NCBI RefSeq assembly: GCF_002001205.1
Contig: NZ_MUNZ01000094.1
Location: 1 to 39,265 of the forward strand
DNA: 39,265 nt
Source: Hydrogenophaga sp. A37
GTDB lineage: Bacteria; Pseudomonadota; Gammaproteobacteria; Burkholderiales; Burkholderiaceae_C
Direction of reading: 5' to 3'
Shown: one piece after another, positions 31,365 through 39,265 of the stretch
Numbering within the stretch: position 1 is the first letter of the stretch
How the letters are laid out: every line of letters starts with the position of its first letter
The notes under the pieces: generated by a model
What the model was told of the DNA's origin: nothing
The model's database searches: none
Seen by the model: only the letters and a program-made list of their open reading frames with translations
Program-made: the position numbers and the translations under genes

Positions 31365-32834
31365 ATGTTTGATCCGGTGAGCACCCCAGACGTCCAGGCG
31401 CTGGTCTACGCCTCGTTCGCACAGCTGCGCCATTGCCGCTACCTGTTGTTGCGCATCCAGGACCCGGCCGCCGCCCGACGCTGGCTGCGCCAGGACGCGG
31501 TGATGGGGCTGCTCAAGGCGCGCGGGCAGCTTGGCCGAGAGACCGCACAAGACGAGGCGCTGGCCGTGGCCTTCACGCACACGGGGCTGCTCCGTTTGGG
31601 GCTGCAGGAAGACGCGGACTTTCCGTTTCCGTCGGCGTTTCGCGAGGGCATGAACCAGCCCGACCGCGCGCGTGCGCTGGCCGATGCGAACGTCGAAACC
31701 TGGCGGTGGGGCGACTTGCCCGGCGAGCAGCGCCAGGACGTGCACCTGCTGCTGGCGCATTTCCGGCGCACGCCGTTTGACGAGCAGGGGCCGCTGTCGG
31801 CGCCGGCCTTGCAGGCGGGCGGGCTGGAACTGGTGCAGTCGGTGCCCACCTGCCCCGCCTTCATTGAGCGGAACGAAGACACCAAAGAGTCGCGGCTGTT
31901 CGAGCCGTTCGGCTTTCGCGACGGACTGACACAGCCCGTGCTGCACAGCACCGCTGAGCGCTCACGCCGACTGCAGCAGCGGCGCGAAATCGATCGCGAG
32001 ATGGCCGACGACAGCGTGGTGGCCGACGGCGAGTTCGTGCTGGGACTGCCCAACGAGTACGGCGACCTGTCCTACGCGCCCGACGACGCGCGCTGGCCCA
32101 GCGCGGGTGCATCGGCCAACGCCCCCCCGCACTTCGGCAGCCACGGCAGCTACCTGGTGGTGCGCCACATCCGACAGCACGTGGACCGGTTCGAGGCGTT
32201 TGATGCGGCGCACCCGCCGCCCCGCGAGGGCGCACCCAGCCTGACCGAGCAGATGGTGGGGCGCCGCAAAGATGGCGCTCCCCTGGTGCAGCAGCCGATG
32301 CCGCCCGCCGACCTGGACGGCTTCCGCTTCCGCGTCAACGATGCCGAAGGTTTCCAGTGCCCGCTGGGCTCGCACATCCGCCGCGCCAACCCGCGCGACA
32401 CGCTCGGTTCCGACGTCCGCTCCGGCGTGGCCAACGCCAAGCTGCACCGCCTGATCCGCCGTGGCCGGGTGTATGCCGGTGAATGCCAGCAGGCGGACCA
32501 CGGCGCTTGCGGCCATGCGGACGGGCGGCGTGGCTGCGGCAAGGGGCTGTTTTTCATCGCACTCAATGCCGACCTGGACCGCCAGTTTGAATTCGTGCAA
32601 CAGCGCTGGATCGCGCACCCGCAGTTTGCCGATCTCGACAACGAGAGCGACCCGCTGCTGGGCGGGCGCGGCGAGGCGGCGTTCTCTGTTCAGTCACCCA
32701 CGGCCGGCACCCGCACCACCGGTCTTCCCGCCTTCACCGAGCTTGTGGGCGGCGGGTACTTCTTTCTCCCGGGTCTGGCGGCCCTGAGGTTTCTCGCAGA
32801 GACGGAACCCGCGCCTGGTCCCCCGGCTCAGTAG
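31365..32834 (+). CDS. DyP-type heme peroxidase with Cys/His-rich insert
   Basis: Dye-decolorising-type peroxidase of 489 residues. The GxxDG motif is G183-F-R-D186-G187 (distal aspartate), the proximal heme histidine is H337 in LGSHIRRANPRD, the distal arginine lies in HRLIRRGRVY (361-370), and GLFFIALNADLDRQFEFVQQRW (394-415) is the family's closing strand and helix. Length and layout fit the larger bacterial/fungal-like classes rather than the 300-residue encapsulin-linked ones. No Tat or Sec signal is visible, so it is probably cytoplasmic. Between the distal arginine and the closing strand lies a Cys/His-rich loop (C374, H379, C382, H384, C391) that could hold a metal. The ribosome site is GGAGGAAAG. 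Its end overlaps the convergent transferase gene by 7 bases. Confidence 0.92.
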   Translation: MFDPVSTPDVQALVYASFAQLRHCRYLLLRIQDPAAARRWLRQDAVMGLLKARGQLGRETAQDEALAVAFTHTGLLRLGLQEDADFPFPSAFREGMNQPDRARALADANVETWRWGDLPGEQRQDVHLLLAHFRRTPFDEQGPLSAPALQAGGLELVQSVPTCPAFIERNEDTKESRLFEPFGFRDGLTQPVLHSTAERSRRLQQRREIDREMADDSVVADGEFVLGLPNEYGDLSYAPDDARWPSAGASANAPPHFGSHGSYLVVRHIRQHVDRFEAFDAAHPPPREGAPSLTEQMVGRRKDGAPLVQQPMPPADLDGFRFRVNDAEGFQCPLGSHIRRANPRDTLGSDVRSGVANAKLHRLIRRGRVYAGECQQADHGACGHADGRRGCGKGLFFIALNADLDRQFEFVQQRWIAHPQFADLDNESDPLLGGRGEAAFSVQSPTAGTRTTGLPAFTELVGGGYFFLPGLAALRFLAETEPAPGPPAQ

Positions 32835-34462
32835 CCCACCGCGGCCCCATCCCGCCTCGGGTCGCTCGCCGCCACATAGCCTTCCGCCCCCGGGTCGCCC
32901 AGGCGCCAGATGAACTGGCCCGCGCCGAAGTCCTGGTAGGGGTCGTTGATGCTGCGGGTCTGGTGGCCGAGATCGGTCAGGCCCTGCACCACTGCCGGGT
33001 CCATGGCCGACTCCACGTTGATGTGCAGCCCGGCGTCGAAGCGCCAGCGCGGCGCGTCGCACGCGGCCTGCAGGCTCTGGCCGTGGTCGAGCAGGCGCAC
33101 AAGGGTCTGCACATGGCCCTGCGGCTGCATGTTGGCGCCCATCACGCCGAAGCTCATCACCGGCTGGCCGTCTTTGGTGAGGAAGGCCGGGACGATGGTG
33201 TGGAACGGCCGCTTGCCCGGCGCCACGAGGTTGGCGGTGTTGCGGCCCGGGCCGGCGCTCAGGTTGAAGCCGTGGCCCCGGTTCTGCAGGCTGATGCCGA
33301 ACTGCGGCTCCACCGCGCCCGAGCCGAAGCCCATGTAGTTGCTCTGGATGAAGCTGACCATCATCCCGCGCTCGTCGGCGGCGCTGAGGTAGACCGTGCC
33401 GCCCTTGGCCGGGTTGCCGGCACCGAAGTCTTGTGCCTGCTTCATGTCGATCAGCTTCGCGCGTTCGCGCAGGTAGGCCGGGTCGAGCATCTGCTCGGTC
33501 GTTACACCCATCGCGCCGGGCTCGGCCACGAAGCGGTACACGTCGGCAAAGGCCAGTTTCATCGCCTCGATCTGCAGGTGCTGCGCCTCGATGCTGTCGA
33601 CCTTCATCGAAGTCAGGTCGAAGTTGGAGAGGATGCCCAGCGCGACCAGCGCCGCGATGCCCTGGCCGTTGGGCGGTATCTCGTGCAGCGTGTGGCCCTT
33701 GTGGTCCTGCCCGATGGGCGCGACCCACTCGGGCCGGTAGGCCGCGAGGTCGGCTTCGGTGAGCGCGCCACCGTGCTCGGATGCAAAGCGCGCGAGCGCC
33801 TGCGCGATGGGGCCGCGGTAGAAGGCCTCGCCCCTGGTTTCGGCGATGGCGCGCAAGCCCTTGGCGGCGGACGGGAACTTGAACAGCTCACCCACCTGGG
33901 GCGCACGGCCCCAGGGCAGGAAGGCATCGGCAAAGCCCGGCAGCGATTGCAGCTCGGGCGTGGCCAACGCCCACTTCTGCCGCACCACCACCGGCACCGC
34001 GTAACCACGCTCGGCCAGTTCAATCGCCGGCTGCATCAGGTCGGCGAACGGCAGTTGGCCGAAGCGCTCGCTCAGCGCCACCCAGCCCGCCACCGCACCG
34101 GGCACGGTCACCGAGTCCAGCCCGCGTTTGGGCGGCGTCAGCGCGTCGGCGCCGTACCGGTGGTGAAAGTAGCCGGGCGTCCAGGCCATCGGCGCCGGGC
34201 CGCTGGCGTTGAGCCCGTGCAGCTGTTGCCCGTCCCAGAGGATGCAGAAGGCGTCCGAACCCAGGCCGTTGCTCACCGGCTCGGTGATGGTCAGTGCCGC
34301 GGCGGCGGCGATGGCCGCGTCCACCGCGTTGCCGCCCCGCAGCAGCATGCGCAGCCCGGCCTGCGCGGCCAGTGGGTGCGAGGTGCTGACGACGTTGCGC
34401 GCGAACAGTGGCAGGCGGGTGCTGGGGTAGGTGGATGGGTGGTCGATGGGCATGAAGCCCAT
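32828..34462 (-). CDS. Gamma-glutamyltransferase family protein
   Basis: Ntn-hydrolase of the gamma-glutamyltransferase family, 544 residues, normally self-cleaved into two subunits and active on glutathione or gamma-glutamyl amides. N-terminal marks are VVSTSHPLAAQAGLRMLLRGGNAVDAAIAAAAAL (24-57) and EPVSNGLGSDAF. The cleavage site and nucleophile is T356 in AKGGTVYLS. Downstream are SFIQSNYMGFGSG and PFHTIVPAF. The family's usual TTH after the cleavage point is TVY here, as in the YwrD-like branch. No signal peptide is seen, so it is probably cytoplasmic. The start at 34462 has AAGG 7 bases upstream and lies 7 bases after the autotransporter stop; an ATG at 34489 would overlap that gene. Substrate not determined. 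Confidence 0.9.
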   Translation of the reverse strand: MGFMPIDHPSTYPSTRLPLFARNVVSTSHPLAAQAGLRMLLRGGNAVDAAIAAAAALTITEPVSNGLGSDAFCILWDGQQLHGLNASGPAPMAWTPGYFHHRYGADALTPPKRGLDSVTVPGAVAGWVALSERFGQLPFADLMQPAIELAERGYAVPVVVRQKWALATPELQSLPGFADAFLPWGRAPQVGELFKFPSAAKGLRAIAETRGEAFYRGPIAQALARFASEHGGALTEADLAAYRPEWVAPIGQDHKGHTLHEIPPNGQGIAALVALGILSNFDLTSMKVDSIEAQHLQIEAMKLAFADVYRFVAEPGAMGVTTEQMLDPAYLRERAKLIDMKQAQDFGAGNPAKGGTVYLSAADERGMMVSFIQSNYMGFGSGAVEPQFGISLQNRGHGFNLSAGPGRNTANLVAPGKRPFHTIVPAFLTKDGQPVMSFGVMGANMQPQGHVQTLVRLLDHGQSLQAACDAPRWRFDAGLHINVESAMDPAVVQGLTDLGHQTRSINDPYQDFGAGQFIWRLGDPGAEGYVAASDPRRDGAAVGY

Positions 34463-34469
34463 TGTGGCC

Positions 34470-35876
34470 TTACCAGTGAAAGCCCGCACCTACCGCAAAG
34501 CCCCGGCGCTTCCTGGAGTCTGTGGAGCCGCTGACCTTGAGCGTCCGGCGTCCGTCGTACGACAGAACGGACACCCCGACAGCGACCGCCGTTTCGCCCT
34601 GGTAGGAGGCCACGGCAGCCGTGGCCATGCTCTTCCCCGGCATCTGCGCTTGCGGCATGTTGGCCATGGCCATGGCGCTGGCGGTCCCCGCAGAGGCTTG
34701 CCGGCTGACATCGCGCGTGGCGTCTTGCATCTGGCCCAGGTTGACCGCATCGCGGGTCGCCGTGCCGGGCGCGACATTGTGCAGCTGTGCGGGGTCCCCT
34801 CCAGGATTGAGCGTGATGCTCGAGCGGTTGATGGAGCCATCGGCTTCGGTGTCGTACTTGACGGCCTCGGCGTCAAGCCGCGTGACCTTCCTGTCAACCA
34901 GCGTCACTCGCCGGTCCACAGCGGTGACCCTCGCATTCACCGCTGTCACCCGGTTGTTCACCGAATCGACCTTTTGATCCACGGCAGTGACCCGTGAGTC
35001 CACCGCGGTCACCCGGTTGTCCACCGAGGTGACCCGTTGGTCCACGGCAGTGACCCGTGAGTCCACCGTGGTCACACGGGTGTCAACCGAGGTGACCCGC
35101 TGGTCCACAGCGGTGACGCTCGTGCCCAGGCTGGACACCTGTTGCTCCGTCGCGGACATGGCGCTGAACAGTTGGCTGCCATTGATCGCATCGGTGCTGG
35201 CGGCGCTGACCCGACCTGCACCCACGTGGATCATCTGACGTTCACTGCCGGCGGAGCCGAAGCTGACCACGCTGGTCGGGTTGGCCCCTGACAGCTGGTA
35301 GGAAACGCCACCGATGTCCATGGTGGCCGTCGGAACGGCTGCCGAGGTGGTGCTCCCCGAGCCGATGGCCACCGCGTTGGCGTGTGTGGCTGAACTGAAG
35401 TCACCCATGGCGATGGAACGGCTGCTGGAGGCAACTGAGTTTGCCCCTATCGCGAGTGACCGCTCCCCTGAACTGAGCGCCGTGTCGCCGAAGGCCGTGC
35501 CCTTGTTGCCCGTGGCCCGGGCGTTGCCACCGATGGCGGTCGAGGAGCCGCCGGTGGCTTGGGCGGAACTGCCAATGGCGATGGTATGCCCCGCCGATGC
35601 GTTGCCTGAGACGGTGTTTTGTCCGATGGCCAGGGACGAACTGCCCAGCGCACGGGCGTTGACGCCGAAGGCGCTTCCGTTGGTCTGCGAAGCGGTCGCG
35701 CTTGTGCCGACGGCGATGGCGTTGCTTCCTGCCGCCACGGGTGCGGTGCCGGTGGAGTTGACCGTGACGTAGTCAGACCCTGCCGTCGCTGTGTCCTGAG
35801 CCCAGGCTGGTAGGGCGGTGGCCAGGCAGGCCAGAGCGCAGCAGCGCCACGGATTGAGGTTGAGAAAGGATTTCAT
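34470..35876 (-). CDS. YadA-type trimeric autotransporter adhesin
   Basis: Surface adhesin of 468 residues, a short member of the family. Signal peptide 1-26 (ending LPAWAQ). Residues about 50-175 are left-handed beta-roll head repeats of the kind SxAIGxxAxAxG (for example STAIGGNARATGNKGTAFG). A neck follows: AGRVSAASTDAINGSQLF (220-237). A stalk of twelve heptads (VTAVDQR type) spans residues 254-337. A second neck-like stretch VAPGTATRDAVNLGQM precedes the C-terminal YadA anchor (about 400-468), which ends in AVGAGFHW with the outer-membrane aromatic terminus. The start at 35876 begins the signal peptide. TACGAT lies 6 bases before the ATG and no ribosome site is seen, so the transcript may be leaderless. 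Confidence 0.93.
   Translation of the reverse strand: MKSFLNLNPWRCCALACLATALPAWAQDTATAGSDYVTVNSTGTAPVAAGSNAIAVGTSATASQTNGSAFGVNARALGSSSLAIGQNTVSGNASAGHTIAIGSSAQATGGSSTAIGGNARATGNKGTAFGDTALSSGERSLAIGANSVASSSRSIAMGDFSSATHANAVAIGSGSTTSAAVPTATMDIGGVSYQLSGANPTSVVSFGSAGSERQMIHVGAGRVSAASTDAINGSQLFSAMSATEQQVSSLGTSVTAVDQRVTSVDTRVTTVDSRVTAVDQRVTSVDNRVTAVDSRVTAVDQKVDSVNNRVTAVNARVTAVDRRVTLVDRKVTRLDAEAVKYDTEADGSINRSSITLNPGGDPAQLHNVAPGTATRDAVNLGQMQDATRDVSRQASAGTASAMAMANMPQAQMPGKSMATAAVASYQGETAVAVGVSVLSYDGRRTLKVSGSTDSRKRRGFAVGAGFHW
34866..35117 (-). repeat. Tandem 21-base repeats coding for the adhesin stalk
   Basis: Twelve head-to-tail 21-base units each encode one heptad, VT(A/S/T/L)VD(x)R with limited variation, for adhesin residues 254-337. 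Some units repeat at a higher order of three heptads (63 bases), the pattern D-Q-R, D-T/N-R, D-S-R occurring twice. Such direct repeats allow length change by slippage or recombination. Confidence 0.85.
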
Positions 35877-35882
35877 GCTGGC

Positions 35883-35888
35883 ATCGTA
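35883..35888 (-). promoter_or_regulatory. -10-like hexamer directly before the adhesin start
   Basis: On the minus strand TACGAT (35888-35883), preceded by TGTC, ends 6 bases before the ATG. A weak -35 TTTTGA is 16 bases upstream. A start at or near the A of the ATG would give a leaderless mRNA. The rest of the 129-base gap to 36005 shows no other signal. Confidence 0.4.
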
Positions 35889-36005
35889 GACAGCGCTGAA
35901 CAGGTCAAAACGGCAAAAAGAGCGTTTGAAGCCCGTCAATTTCGTGCCATTCTTTTGGCGGTTTCTGCTGACGGTGCCGGCCCAGCACCTTCGCATGGGA
36001 GCGCC

Positions 36006-38522
36006 TCAACCCCCGCTGCGCAGCAGCATCGCCGGGTTGAGCCGCATCTGCGCCAGCAGGTGGCGCGCGCCCAGCCCCAGGCTCATCGCGCTGACACCAG
36101 CCGCCGCCAGCAGCCCGCTCCAGTACAGGCCGGCCGGGCTCATGTCCAGCCGCCACTGCAGCAGCGCGGTGGCCAGCGCGCTGCCGGCCAGCAGGGCAAA
36201 GCCGGCGGTCACGGTGGCCAGCACCGTGTACTCCCACACCAGCACGCGCCGCAGCAGCGAATGCCGCGCGCCCAGCGCGTGCATCACCGTGGCGTCGTAG
36301 AGCTGGCGGCTGCGGCTGGCGGCCACCACGCTGGCCAGCACCAGCAGGCTCGCGGCCAGGCACACGCCGGCCACCACCGCCAGGCCGCCGCTGGCCCGGC
36401 CCATCAGCGCGCGGGTCTCGCGCAGCATGGACTCGGTGCGCGCGGTGGCGATGTTGGGCGCCGCCGCCGCCAGCCGGTCTTGCGCGTCCAGCGTGCTCCC
36501 GGTCGGCATCCAGGCCGCGCCCACGTGGCGGGTGATGAAGGGGTCCAGCACGCCGTCGCTGAAGATGGCTTCGAGCCACAGGCGCGACTGCATGCGCCGC
36601 TGGCTGTAGATAGCGCTCAGCGTGGCCTCCACCGGCTGGCCCAAGATTTCGAAACGCAGCTTATCGCCCACCTGCAGGCCCAGCCCGTCGGCCTCGGTGT
36701 CTTCCATCGCCACCAGCGGTTCGCCTTTGTGGTCCAGCGGCCACCAGGCGCCGCGGTCCACCACCACGTCGTCGAAGTTGCCGCTGCGGTCGCTGAGCTT
36801 GTGTTCGTCGTGCGACTCGCGGGCGCGCTGGCGGTCGGTTTGATTGATGCCGCTCGAGCGCAGCGCCTCGCCGTTGACGGCCACCAGCCGGCCCAGCACC
36901 AGCGGCGCGGTCTTCACCGCCACCAGGCCGGGCGAAGCCTGCAGGGTCTCGCGCAGCAGCGGGAGCTGATCGGTCTGCACGTCATAGAACACCAGGGCCG
37001 GTGCCTGCTCGGGCACGGTGTCGTTCACCGTGCGCAGCAGCGTGGCCACCACCAGGGTGCAGGCCACCAGCAGCGTGAGCGCCGAGCCCAGCGAGAGCAG
37101 GGCGGTGCGCAGCGGCGAATGCGGCTGCTGCAGCCCGGCCAGCGCCAGCTGCAGCGGCAAGGGCAGGGCCCGGTGGTGCTGCAGGCGCGCGGCGGCGCGG
37201 CGCAGGCCGCGCGTGGCGAGGTCGAGCAGGCCCAGCAGCGCGGCCGTGGTCAGCACGAAGGCGAGGCCAAAGCGCGGGTCGGGCAGGGTGGCCACCAGCA
37301 GCGCCAGCGTGGCGCCGGCCACGGCGGCGGTGAGCCAGCGCGCGCGGCGCGGCGTGTGCAGCGCCTGCCCCTCCACGCCGCGAAACAGCGCCGCCGGGCT
37401 GACCGACAAAGCCCGTCCCAGCGCCGGCAGCGAAAACGCCAGCGCGGTCAACACGCCGAACGCCAAGGCCAGCAGCGCGGGCGGCCACAGGCTGTGCAGC
37501 AGCAGCGTCACCGGCAGCTTGTCGGCCGCCAGCTGCGCACCGGCCAGCGCCAGGCCCATGCCCAGCAGCGCGCCCGCCGCGCTGGCCAGCACCGCCAGCA
37601 ACCCGATCTGCAGCAACACGAAGGCTGCCAGCCGGCCGTCGCGCAGGCCCAGCGCGCGCAGCGTGGCCAGGCTGGTGAGCTTGCCCTGCAGGTAGGCCTG
37701 CACGCTGTTGAACACGCCCAGGCCACCGATGAACAGCGCCGAGAAACCGATCAGCAGCAGGCCTGAGCCGATCTGGCCCAGCACCTCGGCCATGCGGTCG
37801 CTGCGCTCGTCGAAGCTGCGGGTCTCGGCGTCCAGCGCGGGGAAGGCGGCGATGAATTGGTCGCGCCAGGCGTTGGCTGGCTCGGCCGTGCGCACGCGGT
37901 GGTGGTGTTCCACCCGGCTGAGCGGCTGCACCAGGCCGGTGGCCATGAGCGCGCCCTCGGCCACCAACACCGGCGCCGCGCCCCAGTCGGCGCGCAGGCT
38001 GCGGTCGGGCTGGCGCACAGTGAGTGCGCGCACGGTCAGCGTCAGATCGCCGATGTCGATGCGGTCACCGGGCTTCAGGCCCAGGCGCGTGGCGAGCGCG
38101 GCATCGACCGCTGCGCCCCACTGGCCGTCCCGTTGCGCGAGCGTGTCGGCCAGCGTGCCGGCTGGCTGCAACGCCACTGCGCCGTACAGCGGGTAGGCGG
38201 CGTCGGCGCTCAGCAGCTCGATCAGCTGCGCGCGGCCCGATGCCAGACGCAGCATGGTGCGCAGCTCGATCACGCGCGAGACGGTGCCGCGCGCCTGCAT
38301 CCATGCCAGCGCATCGGCCGGCAGCGGCTGGGGCGATTCCACCTCCACGTCGCCACCGAAGATCAGCCGCGCGTCGTGGCGCAGCGCGTCGGCCACCTGG
38401 CGGTACAGGCCGCCGCCCGCCGCCACGAGCGACACGCCCAGCACCAGGCAGGCGACAAAGATCCACAGGCGCCGGCCGCTGGCGCGCAGGTCGCGCCAAG
38501 CCAGGTCAAGCAGGAAGGGCAT
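36006..38522 (-). CDS. FtsX-like ABC transporter permease (YbbP-like)
   Basis: Inner-membrane protein of 838 residues in the YbbP/MacB-type family, probably part of a lipoprotein- or lipid-linked export or envelope-stress system. N-terminal segment LAWRDLRASGRRLWIFVACLVLGVSLVAAGGGLYR is followed by a large periplasmic domain (about 45-245), an FtsX domain with several membrane segments (about 255-430, with ARALGLRDGRLAAFVLLQIGLLAVLASAAGALLGMGLAL), a second periplasmic domain (about 500-700) and a final FtsX domain (about 715-838) with DATVMHALGARHSLLRRVLVWEYTVLA. The fused double-FtsX layout and length (E. coli YbbP about 804) agree. It overlaps the ATPase gene by 17 bases. Substrate is not known for the family. 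Confidence 0.9.
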   Translation of the reverse strand: MPFLLDLAWRDLRASGRRLWIFVACLVLGVSLVAAGGGLYRQVADALRHDARLIFGGDVEVESPQPLPADALAWMQARGTVSRVIELRTMLRLASGRAQLIELLSADAAYPLYGAVALQPAGTLADTLAQRDGQWGAAVDAALATRLGLKPGDRIDIGDLTLTVRALTVRQPDRSLRADWGAAPVLVAEGALMATGLVQPLSRVEHHHRVRTAEPANAWRDQFIAAFPALDAETRSFDERSDRMAEVLGQIGSGLLLIGFSALFIGGLGVFNSVQAYLQGKLTSLATLRALGLRDGRLAAFVLLQIGLLAVLASAAGALLGMGLALAGAQLAADKLPVTLLLHSLWPPALLALAFGVLTALAFSLPALGRALSVSPAALFRGVEGQALHTPRRARWLTAAVAGATLALLVATLPDPRFGLAFVLTTAALLGLLDLATRGLRRAAARLQHHRALPLPLQLALAGLQQPHSPLRTALLSLGSALTLLVACTLVVATLLRTVNDTVPEQAPALVFYDVQTDQLPLLRETLQASPGLVAVKTAPLVLGRLVAVNGEALRSSGINQTDRQRARESHDEHKLSDRSGNFDDVVVDRGAWWPLDHKGEPLVAMEDTEADGLGLQVGDKLRFEILGQPVEATLSAIYSQRRMQSRLWLEAIFSDGVLDPFITRHVGAAWMPTGSTLDAQDRLAAAAPNIATARTESMLRETRALMGRASGGLAVVAGVCLAASLLVLASVVAASRSRQLYDATVMHALGARHSLLRRVLVWEYTVLATVTAGFALLAGSALATALLQWRLDMSPAGLYWSGLLAAAGVSAMSLGLGARHLLAQMRLNPAMLLRSGG

Positions 38523-39249
38523 TGCGCGTCTCCGGCTGGCGGGTGGTCGGGGCTTCGTGCCCCTCCAGCGTCTCGTGCAGTTGGCCCTCGTGCAGGCGCA
38601 GCACGCGGTCGCAGCGGGCGGCGAAATCCAGGTCGTGCGTCACCAGCACCAGGGTCGTGCCCAGCTCGCGGTTGAGGCTGAAGATCAGCTCGCGCACCGC
38701 CCCGGCCGTCTGGTCGTCGAGGTTGCCGGTGGGCTCGTCGGCCAGCAGCAGGCGCGGGCGGTGCACCAGCGCCCGCGCAATCGCCACGCGCTGCTGCTCC
38801 CCGCCCGAGAGCTGCGAAGGCCGGTGGTGCAACCGGTCCCCCAGGCCCACGCGCTGCAGCATCTCGGCCGCCGCCTCGCGCGCGCCGCTGGCCCCCGCCA
38901 TCTGCAGCGGCAGGGCCGCGTTGTCCAGCGCGCTCAGGCTGGGCAGCAGGTGAAAGCTCTGGAAGATGATGCCCACCCGCTCCCGCCGCAGGTCGGCCAG
39001 GCCGTCGCTGCTCAGGCTGCCCAGGTCGGTGCCGTCGATGCGGATGCGCCCCGCACCGGGCCGCTCCAGCCCCGACAGCAGGAGCAACAGCGAGGTCTTG
39101 CCCGAACCCGAAGGCCCCGCAATGGCCACGCTCGTGCCCGCAGCGACGCGCAGGTTCACGTCGCGCAGCACCTGCACCTGGCGGGTGCCGATGGTGTATT
39201 GCATGGACAGGCCATCGGCCTCGATCAGGTGGGGGTGGGTGTGGGGCAT
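38506..39249 (-). CDS. ybbA: ABC transporter ATP-binding protein (YbbA/LolD-like)
   Basis: Cytoplasmic ATPase of the MacB/LolD/YbbA group, 247 residues, partner of the FtsX-like permease that it overlaps by 17 bases. Walker A GPSGSGKTS, Q-loop IIFQSFHLLPSLSALDNAALPL (the FQ-F-L-P-L-A--N block is typical of this group), signature [15 protein letters not shown], Walker B LLLADEPTGNLDDQT and switch VTHDLDFAARCDRVL are intact. A short tail of about 25 residues follows. The ATG at 39249 lies 17 bases from the window edge, so its promoter and upstream neighbour are not seen. By analogy with E. coli ybbAP, a thioesterase gene (tesA) may lie divergently beyond the edge; this is not visible here. Confidence 0.93.
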   Translation of the reverse strand: MPHTHPHLIEADGLSMQYTIGTRQVQVLRDVNLRVAAGTSVAIAGPSGSGKTSLLLLLSGLERPGAGRIRIDGTDLGSLSSDGLADLRRERVGIIFQSFHLLPSLSALDNAALPLQMAGASGAREAAAEMLQRVGLGDRLHHRPSQLSGGEQQRVAIARALVHRPRLLLADEPTGNLDDQTAGAVRELIFSLNRELGTTLVLVTHDLDFAARCDRVLRLHEGQLHETLEGHEAPTTRQPETRNALPA

Positions 39250-39265
39250 GGGCGGTGTGAGGGGC

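Noticed and set aside
34866..35117. Regular direct repeats that could be mistaken for a CRISPR array.
   Set aside because: Units are 21 bases, contiguous without spacers, and translate in frame into adhesin heptads. No cas gene is in the window.
1..39265. tRNA, rRNA, riboswitch, prophage or transposase genes.
   Set aside because: Reading both strands I found no cloverleaf, rRNA stretch, known riboswitch core, or integrase/transposase protein. In particular no thiamine-type riboswitch is visible, but the start of that operon is outside the window.

Overview
The window is GC-rich and densely coded, with short intergenic gaps and no stretch over 300 bases without a gene. Gene content (betaproteobacterial-type sbp/cysTWA, a CysB-family LysR regulator, ssu/tau-type organosulfur genes) and C/G-rich intergenic hairpin repeats suggest a betaproteobacterium of the Burkholderiales, probably Comamonadaceae. 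This is an inference from protein style; no rRNA or tRNA is present to confirm it.

Layout. 1-3054: end of a thiamine/iron-type ABC transporter (permease cut by the window edge, plus ATPase), a YbjQ-family protein and a small protein with a degenerate P-loop. 3172-6262 (minus): beta-CASP metallo-hydrolase, MltB-type lytic transglycosylase and a DUF4124 protein. 6323-15929: a sulfur-scavenging block. It holds a sulfate-binding protein, an FMN reductase, a 53-residue membrane peptide, a molbindin-like TOBE protein, a CysB-type regulator, a flavin monooxygenase and TauD-type dioxygenase (minus), and a four-gene sulfonate-type ABC transporter. 15938-19954: a homocysteine S-methyltransferase, a polar amino-acid-type transporter lacking an ATPase gene, and a divergent Lrp/AsnC regulator. 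19976-25206: a second sulfate block with a possible 25-codon leader ORF, an RBBP9/YdeN-like hydrolase, a second sulfate-binding protein, an antisense small membrane protein, and cysT, cysW, cysA.

25245-32834: a four-gene operon of a zinc-ribbon/class III cyclase-like/P-loop ATPase/TPR protein with altered cyclase active-site residues, a cytochrome P450 without the usual I-helix acid-alcohol pair, an unrecognised membrane protein, and a DyP-type peroxidase. This is the best candidate in the window for an undescribed system. 32828-39249 (minus): a gamma-glutamyltransferase-family enzyme, a YadA-type trimeric autotransporter with a 12-heptad stalk, and a YbbA/YbbP-type ABC exporter.

The sulfur genes look like one regulon. 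Five start regions carry TCGTT exactly 21 bases before a -10-like hexamer: both sulfate-binding genes, the leader ORF, the sulfonate transporter and the dioxygenase operon. In three of them a 19-base dyad lies just upstream. I infer that the CysB-type regulator at 8576-9502 acts there. Under sulfate limitation the cell would take up sulfate by two binding proteins sharing one CysTWA channel, import sulfonates through the SsuACCB-like transporter, and release sulfite with the TauD-type and flavin-dependent oxygenases, reduced flavin coming from the SsuE-like reductase.
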